The position numbers and the translations under genes were made by a program. A stretch of DNA of 64,000 bases, taken from contig NZ_CP156660.1 of assembly GCF_039851975.1 (NCBI RefSeq), positions 1,679,035-1,743,034 of the forward strand. Direction: 5' to 3'. Below the pieces are notes generated by a model. The model searched no databases and had not been told where the DNA came from. It saw only the letters and a program-made list of their open reading frames with translations. Origin of the DNA: Desulfoscipio sp. XC116. GTDB taxonomy: Bacteria > Bacillota > Desulfotomaculia > Desulfotomaculales > Desulfallaceae. This document shows, piece after piece, positions 52,519-62,030 of the stretch; the first letter of the stretch is position 1; each line of letters starts with the position of its first letter.

Positions 52519-54261
52519 TTACTCCATTGTTTTTAGTACCGCAGGCAATTGCTCAAGTAAGTCGCTTGCCAAAAGGCCGGACATTCCTTTGTTCCGGACG
52601 GCCTTGTCGCCCGCCAGGCCGTGCAGGCAGACTCCGGCCGCCGCGGCGTGCAACGCTTGCATGCCCTGGCCTAAAAGACCGGCAATTATTCCGGTTAAAA
52701 CATCGCCGGAACCTCCGGCGGCCATGCCCGGGTTGCCCGTATTGTTAATAAAAATGGTGCCATCGGGGCCGGCCACTACTGTGCCCGCACCTTTAAGCAC
52801 TACTGCGGCATCCCATTGCGCGGCTTTGGCGGCTGCTGTTCCAAGCCGGTCGTTTTGTATTTGGTCAATGGTACGCCCTGTCAGTCGAGCCATTTCCCCG
52901 GGATGGGGAGTAAGCACAAGGTCAGTTCGGATTGCCTTAAAAAGCTCGGTTTTGCCTGCCAGTACATTTAAACCGTCGGCGTCCAGTACGCAGGGAATAT
53001 TTAAATGCAATAATATTTCTTTTACTATATCTGCAATATCTTCGCCGGTGCCCAGTCCCGGACCCAGAGCCAGTACATCATTATTATTGGCGCGTTTGAT
53101 GATTTCCTCCAGTGCCGACAAACAGATGGTGCCCCGATCGGTCTGAGGTAATGGAAAGGTCATTACTTCTGTTAACTTGGCTTCGACAATATCGTGTATA
53201 CCAACGGGCACACCCAAGGTAACCAGTCCCGCGCCTGACCGGGCTGTTGCTTGGGCCGCCAGTACCGCGGCCCCGGACATACCCCGTGACCCCGCAATCA
53301 ACAGTACTCGTCCGAAATTACCCTTATGTTCGGTACCTGTTCGCCGTGGCCACCAGCTTCGTACCATTTGTTCGGTGATTAAGTAACGTTTGCTGCCTCC
53401 GTTTAAGGGATCGCTTCCGCTCACTTTCTTGTCGCTGGCGGCACCACCGGGGTTGGTAACGCCTCTGCCGGCGGTTTTATTTATGCTCTCTCCGTTGCTG
53501 CTTTTTATTTTTTTTATCAGACCTTTGCTTTCGGGGACGTTTTTTTTATCGTCCTTACTCTGATTGACGGTGCTCAGGTTCCCAACCTCCGGGGGGGCTG
53601 TGGTTATTGCATTCGGAATGGATATATCCACTACATGCAGCTCGCCCACATATGGACGGGCGTTGGGCAGCACCAGACCCAGTTTGGGCAGTGCAAAGGT
53701 TACCGTATGCCGGGCTGCGATACACGGGCCATTGGTTCTGCCTGTATCCGCTTCCAAGCCCGATGGAATATCCACAGACACCACGGTCTTGCCGCTTGCG
53801 TTAATGGCTTCGATGATGGGAACCATTTGATCGCGCATCGATCCTTTAAAACCGGTGCCATACAGTGCATCTATAACCAGATCGGCTTTCATTAATGCTA
53901 GCCGGACTAAGTTCACATCGTTATTTTTATTTATTTGGTAAACTTTTTGTCCCATTTTACGCCAGATATTTAAATTAATAAGCGCGTCGCCCTTTACCTT
54001 TTCCGCTTCCGTAGCCAGAAAAACTTGCACCTCGGCTCCCCGGTTATGTAAATGCCGGGCAGCTACGAAGCCATCGCCGCCGTTGTTTCCTTTGCCTGCA
54101 AAAACCATAACGGAACTTTGGCTAAGGTTATTCAACAGCGAGGCAACAATTTCCGCTATTTTAAGACCGGCGTTTTCCATTAGCACTACACCGGGTATGC
54201 CATATTCCTTGATGGCTATTTGGTCCATTGCAGCCATTTCTTGCGCGGTTACCAGACGCAA
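52519..54261 (-). CDS. nnrE-nnrD: Bifunctional NAD(P)H-hydrate epimerase / dehydratase
   Basis: About 580 residues. NnrE first (VFAGKGNNGGDGFVAARHLHNRG, VSVDIPSGLEADTG), then NnrD (LIAGSRGMSGAAVLAA, LGPGLGTGEDI, LTPHPGEMARL, AAGGSGDVLTGIIAGLL). It repairs hydrated NAD(P)H. Between the domains, near residues 220-285, is a long hydrophilic Ser/Lys/Asn/Gly-rich insert not usual for the family. A TTG at 54261 with AAGGAG at eight bases is preferred over the GTG at 54270; it gives the typical start MRLVTAQEMAAMD. Overlaps the acpS stop region. Confidence 0.92.
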   Translation of the reverse strand: MRLVTAQEMAAMDQIAIKEYGIPGVVLMENAGLKIAEIVASLLNNLSQSSVMVFAGKGNNGGDGFVAARHLHNRGAEVQVFLATEAEKVKGDALINLNIWRKMGQKVYQINKNNDVNLVRLALMKADLVIDALYGTGFKGSMRDQMVPIIEAINASGKTVVSVDIPSGLEADTGRTNGPCIAARHTVTFALPKLGLVLPNARPYVGELHVVDISIPNAITTAPPEVGNLSTVNQSKDDKKNVPESKGLIKKIKSSNGESINKTAGRGVTNPGGAASDKKVSGSDPLNGGSKRYLITEQMVRSWWPRRTGTEHKGNFGRVLLIAGSRGMSGAAVLAAQATARSGAGLVTLGVPVGIHDIVEAKLTEVMTFPLPQTDRGTICLSALEEIIKRANNNDVLALGPGLGTGEDIADIVKEILLHLNIPCVLDADGLNVLAGKTELFKAIRTDLVLTPHPGEMARLTGRTIDQIQNDRLGTAAAKAAQWDAAVVLKGAGTVVAGPDGTIFINNTGNPGMAAGGSGDVLTGIIAGLLGQGMQALHAAAAGVCLHGLAGDKAVRNKGMSGLLASDLLEQLPAVLKTME

Positions 54262-54266
54262 TTTAA

Positions 54267-54638
54267 TCACTCCTTGCGTAATGCAGTAGCAAAAGCTATC
54301 GCCCGTTCCCGGTCGTGAGATATGGATAACAATATGTTACCTACCTGTTCGGTTTGGGCATGTTGTTCCGCTGTCCCCGTGAGCTTCACCTGTACCGGCC
54401 GATTGCCTCCGCCATGAATTTCTACCTCGTGCCAGGCCGTAATTCCGGTTCCCAGGGCTTTGAAAACCGCTTCTTTAGCAGCAAACCGGGCCGCCAGACA
54501 GGGCCAAGGGTCACGGCGGCGCAGGCAGAAAGCAATTTCCCCGGAGGTAAAAACACGATTTAAAAAATGTTTTCCACGGTGCGCGGCAGCTTCTTCTATT
54601 CTGGCAATTTCTATTATATCTGTACCGATGCCCTTTAT
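54267..54638 (-). CDS. acpS: Holo-[acyl-carrier-protein] synthase, no canonical start
   Basis: About 123 residues of AcpS: KGIGTDIIEIARIEEAA, FTSGEIAFCLRRRDPWPCLAARFAAKEAVFKALGTG and LLSISHDRERAIAFATA. The conserved Asp (GTDIIEI) and Glu (AAKEAVF) that bind Mg are intact. It transfers phosphopantetheine to ACP. No ATG, GTG or TTG exists in frame before the conserved region: the frame opens after a TAA with CAT GGG ATA AAG. An ATG lies one base out of frame at 54643, so either an ATA start or a one-base loss in the G run is implied. Upstream of and abutting nnrE-D. Confidence 0.85.
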   Translation of the reverse strand: MKGIGTDIIEIARIEEAAAHRGKHFLNRVFTSGEIAFCLRRRDPWPCLAARFAAKEAVFKALGTGITAWHEVEIHGGGNRPVQVKLTGTAEQHAQTEQVGNILLSISHDRERAIAFATALRKE

Positions 54639-54800
54639 CCCATGTTACATCACGTCACTTTCTAAAACAAATTATATTAATCCTGATTTGACGGTAACTT
54701 TACCGTTTTAAAGTAAAAAAAATGTGCTGTGCCTTTTTTTTCAAAGTGTTATAAAAACTAGTAAGATAAGAGATCTGTCAGTAATTCAACGCGCTAAATG

Positions 54801-54823
54801 AAAAACCTGCCTGTCAGCAGGTT
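54801..54823 (-). terminator. Terminator after the 54.9-kb gene
   Basis: AACCTGC / GCAGGTT stem with five T on the minus strand, about 50 bases after the stop. Confidence 0.75.
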
Positions 54824-54871
54824 AAATAAAGGGTAGTTAAATTTATGCAAAAGTGCAATTCCTGAGCATTT

Positions 54872-55219
54872 TTATTGTTCAAGATGCTTAGTAAACTCGC
54901 CATTTATTTTAAAGTTAACCCATTCAGGAAAGGAAACGCCCGAACTGGCAAAGAAATCGCTTTCCCGAGCCGACTGTTCCTCTTTCATTTTTAAAAAATC
55001 ACGCACCGCTCCTTTAAAGGAGTTAAATAGTTCCTGATCCACCAGTCCTTCTTCCATAAGCAATATACGCAAAGCAAGGTTTTCCTCTTCCAGTGTCTTA
55101 AGCCTGCTGAACAGTTCTATAAACATAAGCCGTGTAATATCTTCGTCAATTGTACGGTTAACATTGCTTAACAGCGCCCATATTTTTTTATCACTAAGCA
55201 TTTCCCAAACAACTTGCAT
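54872..55219 (-). CDS. Small helical protein of unknown function
   Basis: About 115 residues, starting at MQVVWEMLSDKKIW with GGTGGT nine bases upstream; the frame is open 18 codons earlier. Predominantly helical with a likely coiled coil near 35-55 (LFSRLKTLEEENLALRILLMEE) and a polar C-terminus. No Cys, signal or membrane segment. I do not recognise it. The Leu/Glu heptads suggest oligomerisation or a partner protein. It has its own terminator. Confidence 0.6.
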   Translation of the reverse strand: MQVVWEMLSDKKIWALLSNVNRTIDEDITRLMFIELFSRLKTLEEENLALRILLMEEGLVDQELFNSFKGAVRDFLKMKEEQSARESDFFASSGVSFPEWVNFKINGEFTKHLEQ

Positions 55220-55310
55220 ATTTATCATACCACCAATCTTTATTATTTGCGAAAAGGTAGGAACACTTAACACTTATATTTTTAACTGGTAGTTTAATAT
55301 ATATACGTAA

Positions 55311-55378
55311 AAAAGAAAGCACAGGGGCGGCTCTTGCTAATACCAAATGAAAAAAGACAAGAATCGCCCCCGTGCTTT
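55311..55378 (-). terminator. Terminator of the lytS-lytR operon
   Basis: A long stem (AAAGCAC...GGGGCG with CGCCCCC...GTGCTTT plus TCTTG/CAAGA) and a T-rich end on the minus strand. Confidence 0.82.
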
Positions 55379-55394
55379 TCCTATAAGGGAGTTT

Positions 55395-56165
55395 TTAAAA
55401 GCCCAGTATTTTACGCAATTTTTTAGCTTGGGCCCTGCTAACAGGCACTTCGCTTTGTTCTTTATCTTCCACCACCAGGTTGTAGGTGCCGTTAAAAAAA
55501 GGCACTATTTCCTTTACCTTGTGCAAATTAACCAAATAACAGCGGTGGGTGCGAAAGAATATCTGAGGGTTGAGACGGGCCTCAAGTTCTTTTAAAGTAA
55601 AGCGAGTCATCAGCTTGTCATTATGGGTCTTAATGTAAATATAGTCTTGTTCCGTAAAGGCATAAAAGATATCCGATTCGGCTACCAGTACAGTTTTGCC
55701 CAGCTTTTCCGCCGGTATGCGGTCTATCTTTATTGGGGACGGACCAGATTTCGTACGACCGGCTTCCGCGGACTGGTTATCTTCGTTACCGGTTACTTCC
55801 TGATAAGCTTTAATAACCTTATCGATAGCCTTTTTAAGACGGCTTGGTTGCACAGGCTTTAAAAGGTAATCAACCGCGTTAACCTCAAAGGCCTTTAAGG
55901 CATACTCGTCATATGCCGTGATAAATATTACCTGGGGTGGTTTGGGCAGTTCCTGGATAGCTGCGCCTAACTCCAGCCCGGTCATGCCGGGCATGGACAC
56001 ATCTAAAAAAAGCACCTGATAGTCAAGCGCTTTGACCAGTGCCAGGGCTTCCTGGGCATTGGCTGCCTCGCCGACGATTTCAATATTGTTAAAGCTGCTT
56101 AAAAGGAAGCGCAACTCCTGGCGGGCAGGGTATTCATCATCAACGATCAATGCCTTTAACTTCAA
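55395..56165 (-). CDS. LytR/AlgR-type response regulator (LytTR)
   Basis: About 256 residues: a receiver domain (ALIVDDEYPARQELRFLL, FLDVSMPGMTGLELG with the phospho-Asp, ITAYDEYALKAFEVNAVDYLLKP) and a C-terminal LytTR DNA-binding domain (IKTHNDKLMTRFTLKELEARL, FFRTHRCYLVNLHKV, VPVSRAQAKKLRKIL). It is the partner of the overlapping kinase gene. The open frame begins earlier, but the conserved domain starts at a TTG (56165) three bases after a GGGGGAGG site, so this start is likeliest. Targets are not known. Confidence 0.88.
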   Translation of the reverse strand: MKLKALIVDDEYPARQELRFLLSSFNNIEIVGEAANAQEALALVKALDYQVLFLDVSMPGMTGLELGAAIQELPKPPQVIFITAYDEYALKAFEVNAVDYLLKPVQPSRLKKAIDKVIKAYQEVTGNEDNQSAEAGRTKSGPSPIKIDRIPAEKLGKTVLVAESDIFYAFTEQDYIYIKTHNDKLMTRFTLKELEARLNPQIFFRTHRCYLVNLHKVKEIVPFFNGTYNLVVEDKEQSEVPVSRAQAKKLRKILGF

Positions 56166-57474
56166 TTGCCTCCCCCTCTCTTTCCGCCGTACCATACAAA
56201 AGCGGTATTCTGACATATATTGATGTGCCTTCACCGGGCACGCTTACAATGCGCAGACCATGATCCTGACCAAATAATCCTTTTAAACGTTCGTGTACAT
56301 TACTCATACCTACCCCGTTGCCCGAACCAAATCCCGGAGTGAGTACTTTGGGCTGTAGTTCCACATTGATGCCCACACCGTCATCTCTTACTACAATGAG
56401 CATCTCGTTTTCGTGTTTGCTGGCGGTAATTTGTACCGTGCCCTGACCTGGTTTAGGTAAAATTCCGTGTTTAATAGCGTTTTCCACCAGTGGCTGAATA
56501 GTTAATACAGGCACCTTGCAATCCAGTAACTCATCGTCTATTTCACGTACTACACGCAACTTATCTCTGAATCTGGCCCGCTCTAATATTAGATACGTGT
56601 TCAAGTACTCCATTTCCTCTTTTAAAGTGTTGAAATGTCCATGCCTTTTTAAGGCATGGCGGAAAAACGTAGCCAGACGGACGAGCAGCCGTCGAGCTGT
56701 TTCCGGATTGGTACGGCTGAACATGATTATGGTGTTGAGGGTATTAAATAAAAAGTGCGGGTTAATTTGAGCCTGTAGGGCATCCAGTTCAGCTTTGGTA
56801 ACCAATTGAGCCTGGCGGTCCACTTCAGCCAGTTCCATCTGCATGCCTAAAAGCTGAGCCACACCAATAGCCAGTTTGATCACGGCATGAGGCAGTTCAT
56901 CCTGTTGAGTTTGGTAAAGCTTGACGGTGCCTACTATTTCGCCCTTACACTGCAGTGGCACAATCACCGCTGATTGCAGAGGGCAGTCCGGTACCGGGCA
57001 GTCCAATCCGTAGCCGTCACGAACTATTTTTATTTTTCCCGTCCGAATGACTTCTTTGGTGGCCAAAGTCATAATAGGACGTCCTGCTTTATGGTGATCC
57101 GACCCGGCACCAATATAGGCCAACACCTTTTCCAGGTCGGTAATGGCCACCGCTGCTACGTCAGCAGTGCGACGAATTATTTCCGCTGTATTGCCGGCAG
57201 TTTCTTCATTCAGCCCCCGGCGCAAAAAAGGCAGTGTTTCATTAGCTATACGCAATGTGGGATCCAGCGGTTCATCAGCGGGGTCGCGTTTGGGACTGTG
57301 CTGCTTGCTAAAGATGAATATTGCGGCCAGCGTGGAGGCCAAGGCGGAAAAGGTTAAAAGAGCTGCTGCGGCATAGAGCTGCGGTTGCCATAAGTGTATA
57401 GCCGTAAGTGTTGCCGCAAATATGACGCACCAGCAAAGTAATGCTTTGTGGGTGGGGTTTACTTTCGATGGCAT
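56140..57474 (-). CDS. LytS-like sensor histidine kinase
   Basis: A 444-residue kinase: two membrane spans (12-55), a GAF-type sensory domain (about 90-220: IIRRTADVAAVAITDLEKVLAYIGAG), a His_kinase domain with the phospho-His in ALQAQINPHFLFNTLNTI, and an HATPase (ENAIKHGILPKPGQG, VVRDDGVGI, GVGMSNVHERL). The five-span LytS/5TM domain is absent. It should phosphorylate the LytTR regulator encoded next; in related species such pairs sense metabolites or control acetate or pyruvate handling. An acs gene lies just upstream, but a link is only context. Confidence 0.88.
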   Translation of the reverse strand: MPSKVNPTHKALLCWCVIFAATLTAIHLWQPQLYAAAALLTFSALASTLAAIFIFSKQHSPKRDPADEPLDPTLRIANETLPFLRRGLNEETAGNTAEIIRRTADVAAVAITDLEKVLAYIGAGSDHHKAGRPIMTLATKEVIRTGKIKIVRDGYGLDCPVPDCPLQSAVIVPLQCKGEIVGTVKLYQTQQDELPHAVIKLAIGVAQLLGMQMELAEVDRQAQLVTKAELDALQAQINPHFLFNTLNTIIMFSRTNPETARRLLVRLATFFRHALKRHGHFNTLKEEMEYLNTYLILERARFRDKLRVVREIDDELLDCKVPVLTIQPLVENAIKHGILPKPGQGTVQITASKHENEMLIVVRDDGVGINVELQPKVLTPGFGSGNGVGMSNVHERLKGLFGQDHGLRIVSVPGEGTSIYVRIPLLYGTAEREGEAIEVKGIDR

Positions 57475-57903
57475 ACCCTTGCCCCCATATAAATAATATT
57501 TTTAATATTCTAATATTTAATTTTTCATAATTACTATTCGACAATATAAAAACTATTCCTGCAGGTAAATAACTAAAAAAAATGATTGATTATGACAATT
57601 AACCATCCCAGTGTTTTCGCAATTAAAAGGTTTACACGGAAAAAGGCTCAAATGCAGCAAAATAGCAGTCATTTGAGCCTTTTTAAAACTTGCCGTTTTT
57701 GAATTGTAAATAAAGTATGACGAAGTTCCTGGCTGGGAGCATCTTCTCTTCGGTGATTTCAACATTATTCGTTTATTTTTAAAAAATTACGTTATGTTGC
57801 TACACTAATAAATTATTACATTCTCTATATGGCAGAATTTTAAATCAATACTGAATAATCTGATATATACACCCCTTGTTATTTTTAGGCCGTATTACGT
57901 AAA
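57475..57903. other. AT-rich intergenic region
   Basis: Separates acs from the kinase gene. Apart from the acs terminator no gene, riboswitch or convincing promoter was recognised. Confidence 0.5.
57640..57685 (-). terminator. acs terminator
   Basis: A perfect AAAAAGGCTCAAATG / CATTTGAGCCTTTTT stem with T runs on both strands, about 220 bases after the acs stop. Confidence 0.75.
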
Positions 57904-59931
57904 TTAGTCCTGAACTTGCTTGCGAATTTCCTCGACTACATCCGGGTTGGCCAGGGAGGTAACATCGCCTACGTCTGCTTTATTGGAGATGGAGGCTAAA
58001 ATGCGGCGCATGATTTTACCGGAGCGAGTCTTGGGCATATCGGAAACGATGTGCACGGCACGTGGCCGGGCGATCTTGCCTACCACAGTGGATACGGCAT
58101 TGGAAATTATAGCGGCCAGGTCAGCGCCGGCTGCAGAACCAGGCTTTAAGGATACATACAAATCGGGCACAACGCCTTTAATTTCATCCTTTGCGGCAAT
58201 GACGGCCGCTTCGGCGACTTCCTCCACCGTAAGAGCGGCAGACTCGATTTCTTTAGTGCCAAGTCGGTGCCCGGCTACGTTAATAACGTCGTCTACCCGA
58301 CCTAGTATACGTACATATCCGTCATTGGAAATCACGGCCGCGTCGCCGGCCATGTATGGCCAATCGCGCCAGTCTTTGCTTTCTTCATTTTTGCAGTACT
58401 TGCGGAAATAAGTGGAGACGTAACGCTCGCGGTCCTTCCAGATAGTCTGCATAAGTCCGGGCCACGGGTTTTTAATGCAGATATTGCCCGCTTTACCTGC
58501 GCCGGCCGGAATTTCATTGCCTTCATTATCAAAGATTATCGGGTGGATGCCGGGTACGCCCGGTCCGGCACTGCCTGGTTTCATGGGGCTGATGCCCGGT
58601 ACGGTACTGCACAAAAAGCCGCCTGTCTCTGTTTGCCACCATGTATCCACAATGGCGGCACGGCCTTTGCCCACTACGTTATAGTACCATCTCCACACCT
58701 CGGGCTCAATAGGTTCGCCCACTGTGGTCATATGTTTAAAATTATAATTATACTTGGCCGGCTCATCCGGGCCTGCTTTTCTAAGACCGCGAATGGCTGT
58801 GGGTGACGTATGGAATATGTTGACGTTCAGTTCTTCTGCGATTCTCCATACCCGTCCGGCATCCGGGTATGTGGGCAGCCCTTCGTAAATGACTGTGCTG
58901 GCGGCTATGGCCAGTGGCCCGTATACGATAAATGAGTGGCCTGTGATCCAACCTATGTCCGCCATACACCAATATACGTCCTCGGGGTGAATATCCTGGA
59001 TCACTTTGGACATCCAGGCCACATAAGACAGATAGCCTCCGATACTGTGCTGTACCCCTTTGGGACGGCCCGTTGAGCCACTGGTGTACATTAGGAATAA
59101 GATGCCGTCGGCCGGCATGGAAACGGGGTCTACCGTAGTTCTGGCGTATTGTTTCATTAGTTCATTCATAAAGTAGTCCCGACCATCGATCATGGGTGCC
59201 CCGGAAGAATTCTTGCCGGGGTAGCGCTGCCAAACAAGTACTTTATCAACTTCTTGCCCCTCTTTTTTTGCCACTTCTACTGCTATATCACCTATAGCCT
59301 TGTGGTCAAGCAGCTTACCGTTACGATAATAGCCGTCCATAGTAATCAGTACATGGCTCCCGGAGTCCCAAATCCTCTCGCCGCAGGCCTGGCCGCTGAA
59401 TCCCGCGAATACCTGGGAATGGATGACACCCAGCCGGGCGCAGGCCAGCATGGTGATGGGCAGTTCGGGTGTCATGGGCAAGTGTAAAGTTACCCGGTCG
59501 CCGGCTTTCAGACCACAAAAATTTTTTAATACAGCCGCAGTTTCGTTAACTCTGTGGTACAGTTCCTGATAGGTCATGTGGACAATGGGTTCATCTTCGG
59601 GTTCCGGTACATAGTGGATGGCGGTTTTGTTCCTATACTTGGGCAGATGTCTGTCCACGCAGTTATAGCTGGCGTTTAGTTTACCGCCCGCGAACCACTT
59701 CCAGCACGGGGCGTCGCTGGTGTCCAGCATAGTATGCCAGTACTGGTCCCAGTCCAATAAATCGGCAAATTCTTTAAAACACTCGGGGAAGTTTTCCAAA
59801 CTGAATCTTTCGAATACCTTAGGATCCGTCATATTGGCCTGACCGACAAAGCTAACCGGCGGGTGAATGTACTGTTCTTCCTGCCAGTGCACAGCATAGT
59901 GAGCTCCGCCGCCATTTCCGTTTTCGGACAC
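57904..59931 (-). CDS. acs: Acetyl-CoA synthetase, AMP-forming
   Basis: A 675-residue Acs: FLMYTSGSTGRPKGVQHSIGGYL, DTWWQTETGGFLCST, YMAGDAAVISNDGYVRILGRVDDVINVAGHRLGTKEIE and PKTRSGKIMRR with the catalytic Lys that is commonly acetylated. It activates acetate through acetyl-AMP for assimilation or oxidation. The GTG start has AAGGAGG. An 18-bp palindrome and a TATAAT lie 60-90 bases upstream. A second, ADP-forming acyl-CoA synthetase is encoded at 31 kb. Confidence 0.95.
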   Translation of the reverse strand: MSENGNGGGAHYAVHWQEEQYIHPPVSFVGQANMTDPKVFERFSLENFPECFKEFADLLDWDQYWHTMLDTSDAPCWKWFAGGKLNASYNCVDRHLPKYRNKTAIHYVPEPEDEPIVHMTYQELYHRVNETAAVLKNFCGLKAGDRVTLHLPMTPELPITMLACARLGVIHSQVFAGFSGQACGERIWDSGSHVLITMDGYYRNGKLLDHKAIGDIAVEVAKKEGQEVDKVLVWQRYPGKNSSGAPMIDGRDYFMNELMKQYARTTVDPVSMPADGILFLMYTSGSTGRPKGVQHSIGGYLSYVAWMSKVIQDIHPEDVYWCMADIGWITGHSFIVYGPLAIAASTVIYEGLPTYPDAGRVWRIAEELNVNIFHTSPTAIRGLRKAGPDEPAKYNYNFKHMTTVGEPIEPEVWRWYYNVVGKGRAAIVDTWWQTETGGFLCSTVPGISPMKPGSAGPGVPGIHPIIFDNEGNEIPAGAGKAGNICIKNPWPGLMQTIWKDRERYVSTYFRKYCKNEESKDWRDWPYMAGDAAVISNDGYVRILGRVDDVINVAGHRLGTKEIESAALTVEEVAEAAVIAAKDEIKGVVPDLYVSLKPGSAAGADLAAIISNAVSTVVGKIARPRAVHIVSDMPKTRSGKIMRRILASISNKADVGDVTSLANPDVVEEIRKQVQD

Positions 59932-59989
59932 GATACCGACCTCCTTAACTTTTTTAGATTAGAAAGTTATATTTGTGCTTAAAACTATG

Positions 59990-60017
59990 ATTATAAATTA
60001 GATCATCATGATGATCT
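59990..60017 (-). promoter_or_regulatory. acs -10 box and 18-bp palindrome
   Basis: On the minus strand TATAAT (59995-59990) lies 59 bases before the acs start. Directly upstream, AGATCATCATGATGATCT (60000-60017) is a perfect palindrome covering the place of the -35 box, which itself is poor. A regulator site is inferred. The rest of the gap to 60290 holds a GGCGGG/CCCGCC hairpin at 60249 and nothing coding. Confidence 0.55.
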
Positions 60018-60289
60018 GTTCATTTAAATTGATCAGGCTATGACAATTTTGGGACCAGTTAACTAAGCACCTCCTTTAAAGGATATAGAGCAAAAAGCGG
60101 CCCCGGGTAATTATTCGGTGGGGCTTTAGGGTATCAATACTGTATGAAATATATAATAAAGCCTATTTGTAAAAAAATTAAGAAAATTCAGGCAAACGGT
60201 TTTTTTTAAGTGTTGAACGGTGCCGGCAATAATAAGATACCGTTTAAGGCGGGATATGCCCGCCCAAGTTAATTTTGCCGGTATAACTT

Positions 60290-60317
60290 AAAAACCGGTT
60301 CCTTTTTGCGGAACCGG
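60290..60317 (-). terminator. Terminator of the Na/Pi symporter gene
   Basis: AACCGGTTCC / GGAACCGG stem and five T on the minus strand, just after the stop. Confidence 0.85.
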
Positions 60318-60323
60318 CATGGC

Positions 60324-62030
60324 CTAGTTATTAATTGCTATAGTGTAGTCATCGCAGGAAATGGTTTTATCATCAATAAGATGGCCATAGTTAATGTCGC
60401 TGTCATTACCCTGGATAATGACAATCTCATGGCAGATATTGCGTATATGTTCGCTGATGCGTAAAAATGAATTAATCAAATCCAGATGCAGCGCGCTGGT
60501 GGAAATGGATAGTGCGGTACCATCTTTCAGCCGGTTAAAATGCTGCGCTCGCAAGCGTCTTTCCATACGAGCCAGTTCAGGGTGCCCTTTAATAGCTTCA
60601 ACGGCAAGTTCGGCATCGTTAGAGGATAGGGCGATATTAGCCATGCGCATTAAATCGCCCAGCCGCCGGTGCATATCCTTAATTTCTTCCCAGCCTGCTT
60701 CGGAGAATTGACACCGTTGGCTTATCTTGCAGCTGGCGATATAAGTGATATCTTTTTCGATGATATCTCCAATATGTTCTAAATCGTTAATTATATGCAT
60801 GTGGCTCATGCTTCGGTAAAATTCTTTGCGCGATAAAGGTTGACGCATAACACTGGTTAAATAGTTGGTTATAGATTTGCACAGTATATCCAGGTAATCT
60901 TCTTTTTTGTTGATTTTATCCAGTAAGTCGATATCACTTTTTTCAAATATTTTTATTATGGATTGAGTCATATCAAATACTTGATCGGCGGCGTGATTTA
61001 TTTCTTTAGATGCCAGCCCCAGGGCAATGGATGGTGTGTTAATTAATTTATCATCCAGGTATTTAGGTTTCAGCAGTTTTTCCCGGGGCAATTTGCGTTC
61101 CGGAACAATTATCTCCAGCAGCCTGGCAAATTGATTAATAAAAGGTAAAAATATAACTGCAATACCGATATTAAAAACAGTATGAGCGTTAGCGACCTGG
61201 TAACCCGGGGATGCTGTTATTTTAGTCATTAAAAGAGCATACGGATTAACAAAAGGCATTAGAATTAGTACGCCCGCTATTTTAAACATTAGGTGGGCGG
61301 TGGCAACTCGCTGAGCCTCCCTTGATGACCCCAAGCTGGACAATACCGCCGTAAAGGAAGTACCAATGTTGGCGCCAAACAAAAGGTAGATGGCAGAGTG
61401 TAATGATACCAGGTCCTGCATGGCCATGATCATAATAATACCTACTGATGCCGCGCTGCTTTGCACTAAAAATGTAAATAAAGCGGCCGCCGCAACAGCC
61501 AGCAGTGGGTAGTCACCGGCGCTCATCAGCATTTGACGGAAAAAAGGCTCGTCTTTAAGCGGCTGCATAGTATCGGCTATCATTTTGAGCCCTAAAAATA
61601 ACAGACCGAAGCCCAGCAGTACTTGCCCCACCCGCTTATATTTGTCTCGCTTGGAGAAGAATATAATGGTGGCTCCTATGCCCACAATGGGTAACGATAT
61701 TTCGGTAACATTCAGGGCGATAAGCTGGGCGGTTACTGTGGTGCCTATATCGGAGCCCAATATAACTCCCAAAGTTTGTTTTAATGACATGATTGATGCG
61801 CTGGTCAGGCCTACTAAAATTACAGTTGTAGCGGTACTGCTTTGAAAAAGCATGGTTACCAGTGCACCAACTATAAGAGCGGTAAAGCGGTTATGAGTGA
61901 GAGTACTGAGAATACTCCTGAGTCTGTGTCCGGCGATTTTTTGCAGACCTTCACTCATGATGAACATACCGTACAGCAATAGCCCCATACCGCCCAGTAA
62001 TCCCAATATTACGGTTTTCCAAAGTTCCAC
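60324..62030 (-). CDS. Na+/phosphate cotransporter (NptA/PhoU-domain)
   Basis: A 568-residue protein: about eight or nine spans with the two inverted SLC34-type repeats (LVTMLFQSSTATTVILVGLTSA and FLVQSSAASVGIIMIMAMQ, each with the QSS motif), then a cytoplasmic PhoU-like helical domain from about 345 on. It imports phosphate with Na+, or a related anion. The GTG at 62030 with GGGGAGGTG seven bases upstream is the likely start, 14 codons inside the open frame. Confidence 0.9.
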   Translation of the reverse strand: MELWKTVILGLLGGMGLLLYGMFIMSEGLQKIAGHRLRSILSTLTHNRFTALIVGALVTMLFQSSTATTVILVGLTSASIMSLKQTLGVILGSDIGTTVTAQLIALNVTEISLPIVGIGATIIFFSKRDKYKRVGQVLLGFGLLFLGLKMIADTMQPLKDEPFFRQMLMSAGDYPLLAVAAAALFTFLVQSSAASVGIIMIMAMQDLVSLHSAIYLLFGANIGTSFTAVLSSLGSSREAQRVATAHLMFKIAGVLILMPFVNPYALLMTKITASPGYQVANAHTVFNIGIAVIFLPFINQFARLLEIIVPERKLPREKLLKPKYLDDKLINTPSIALGLASKEINHAADQVFDMTQSIIKIFEKSDIDLLDKINKKEDYLDILCKSITNYLTSVMRQPLSRKEFYRSMSHMHIINDLEHIGDIIEKDITYIASCKISQRCQFSEAGWEEIKDMHRRLGDLMRMANIALSSNDAELAVEAIKGHPELARMERRLRAQHFNRLKDGTALSISTSALHLDLINSFLRISEHIRNICHEIVIIQGNDSDINYGHLIDDKTISCDDYTIAINN

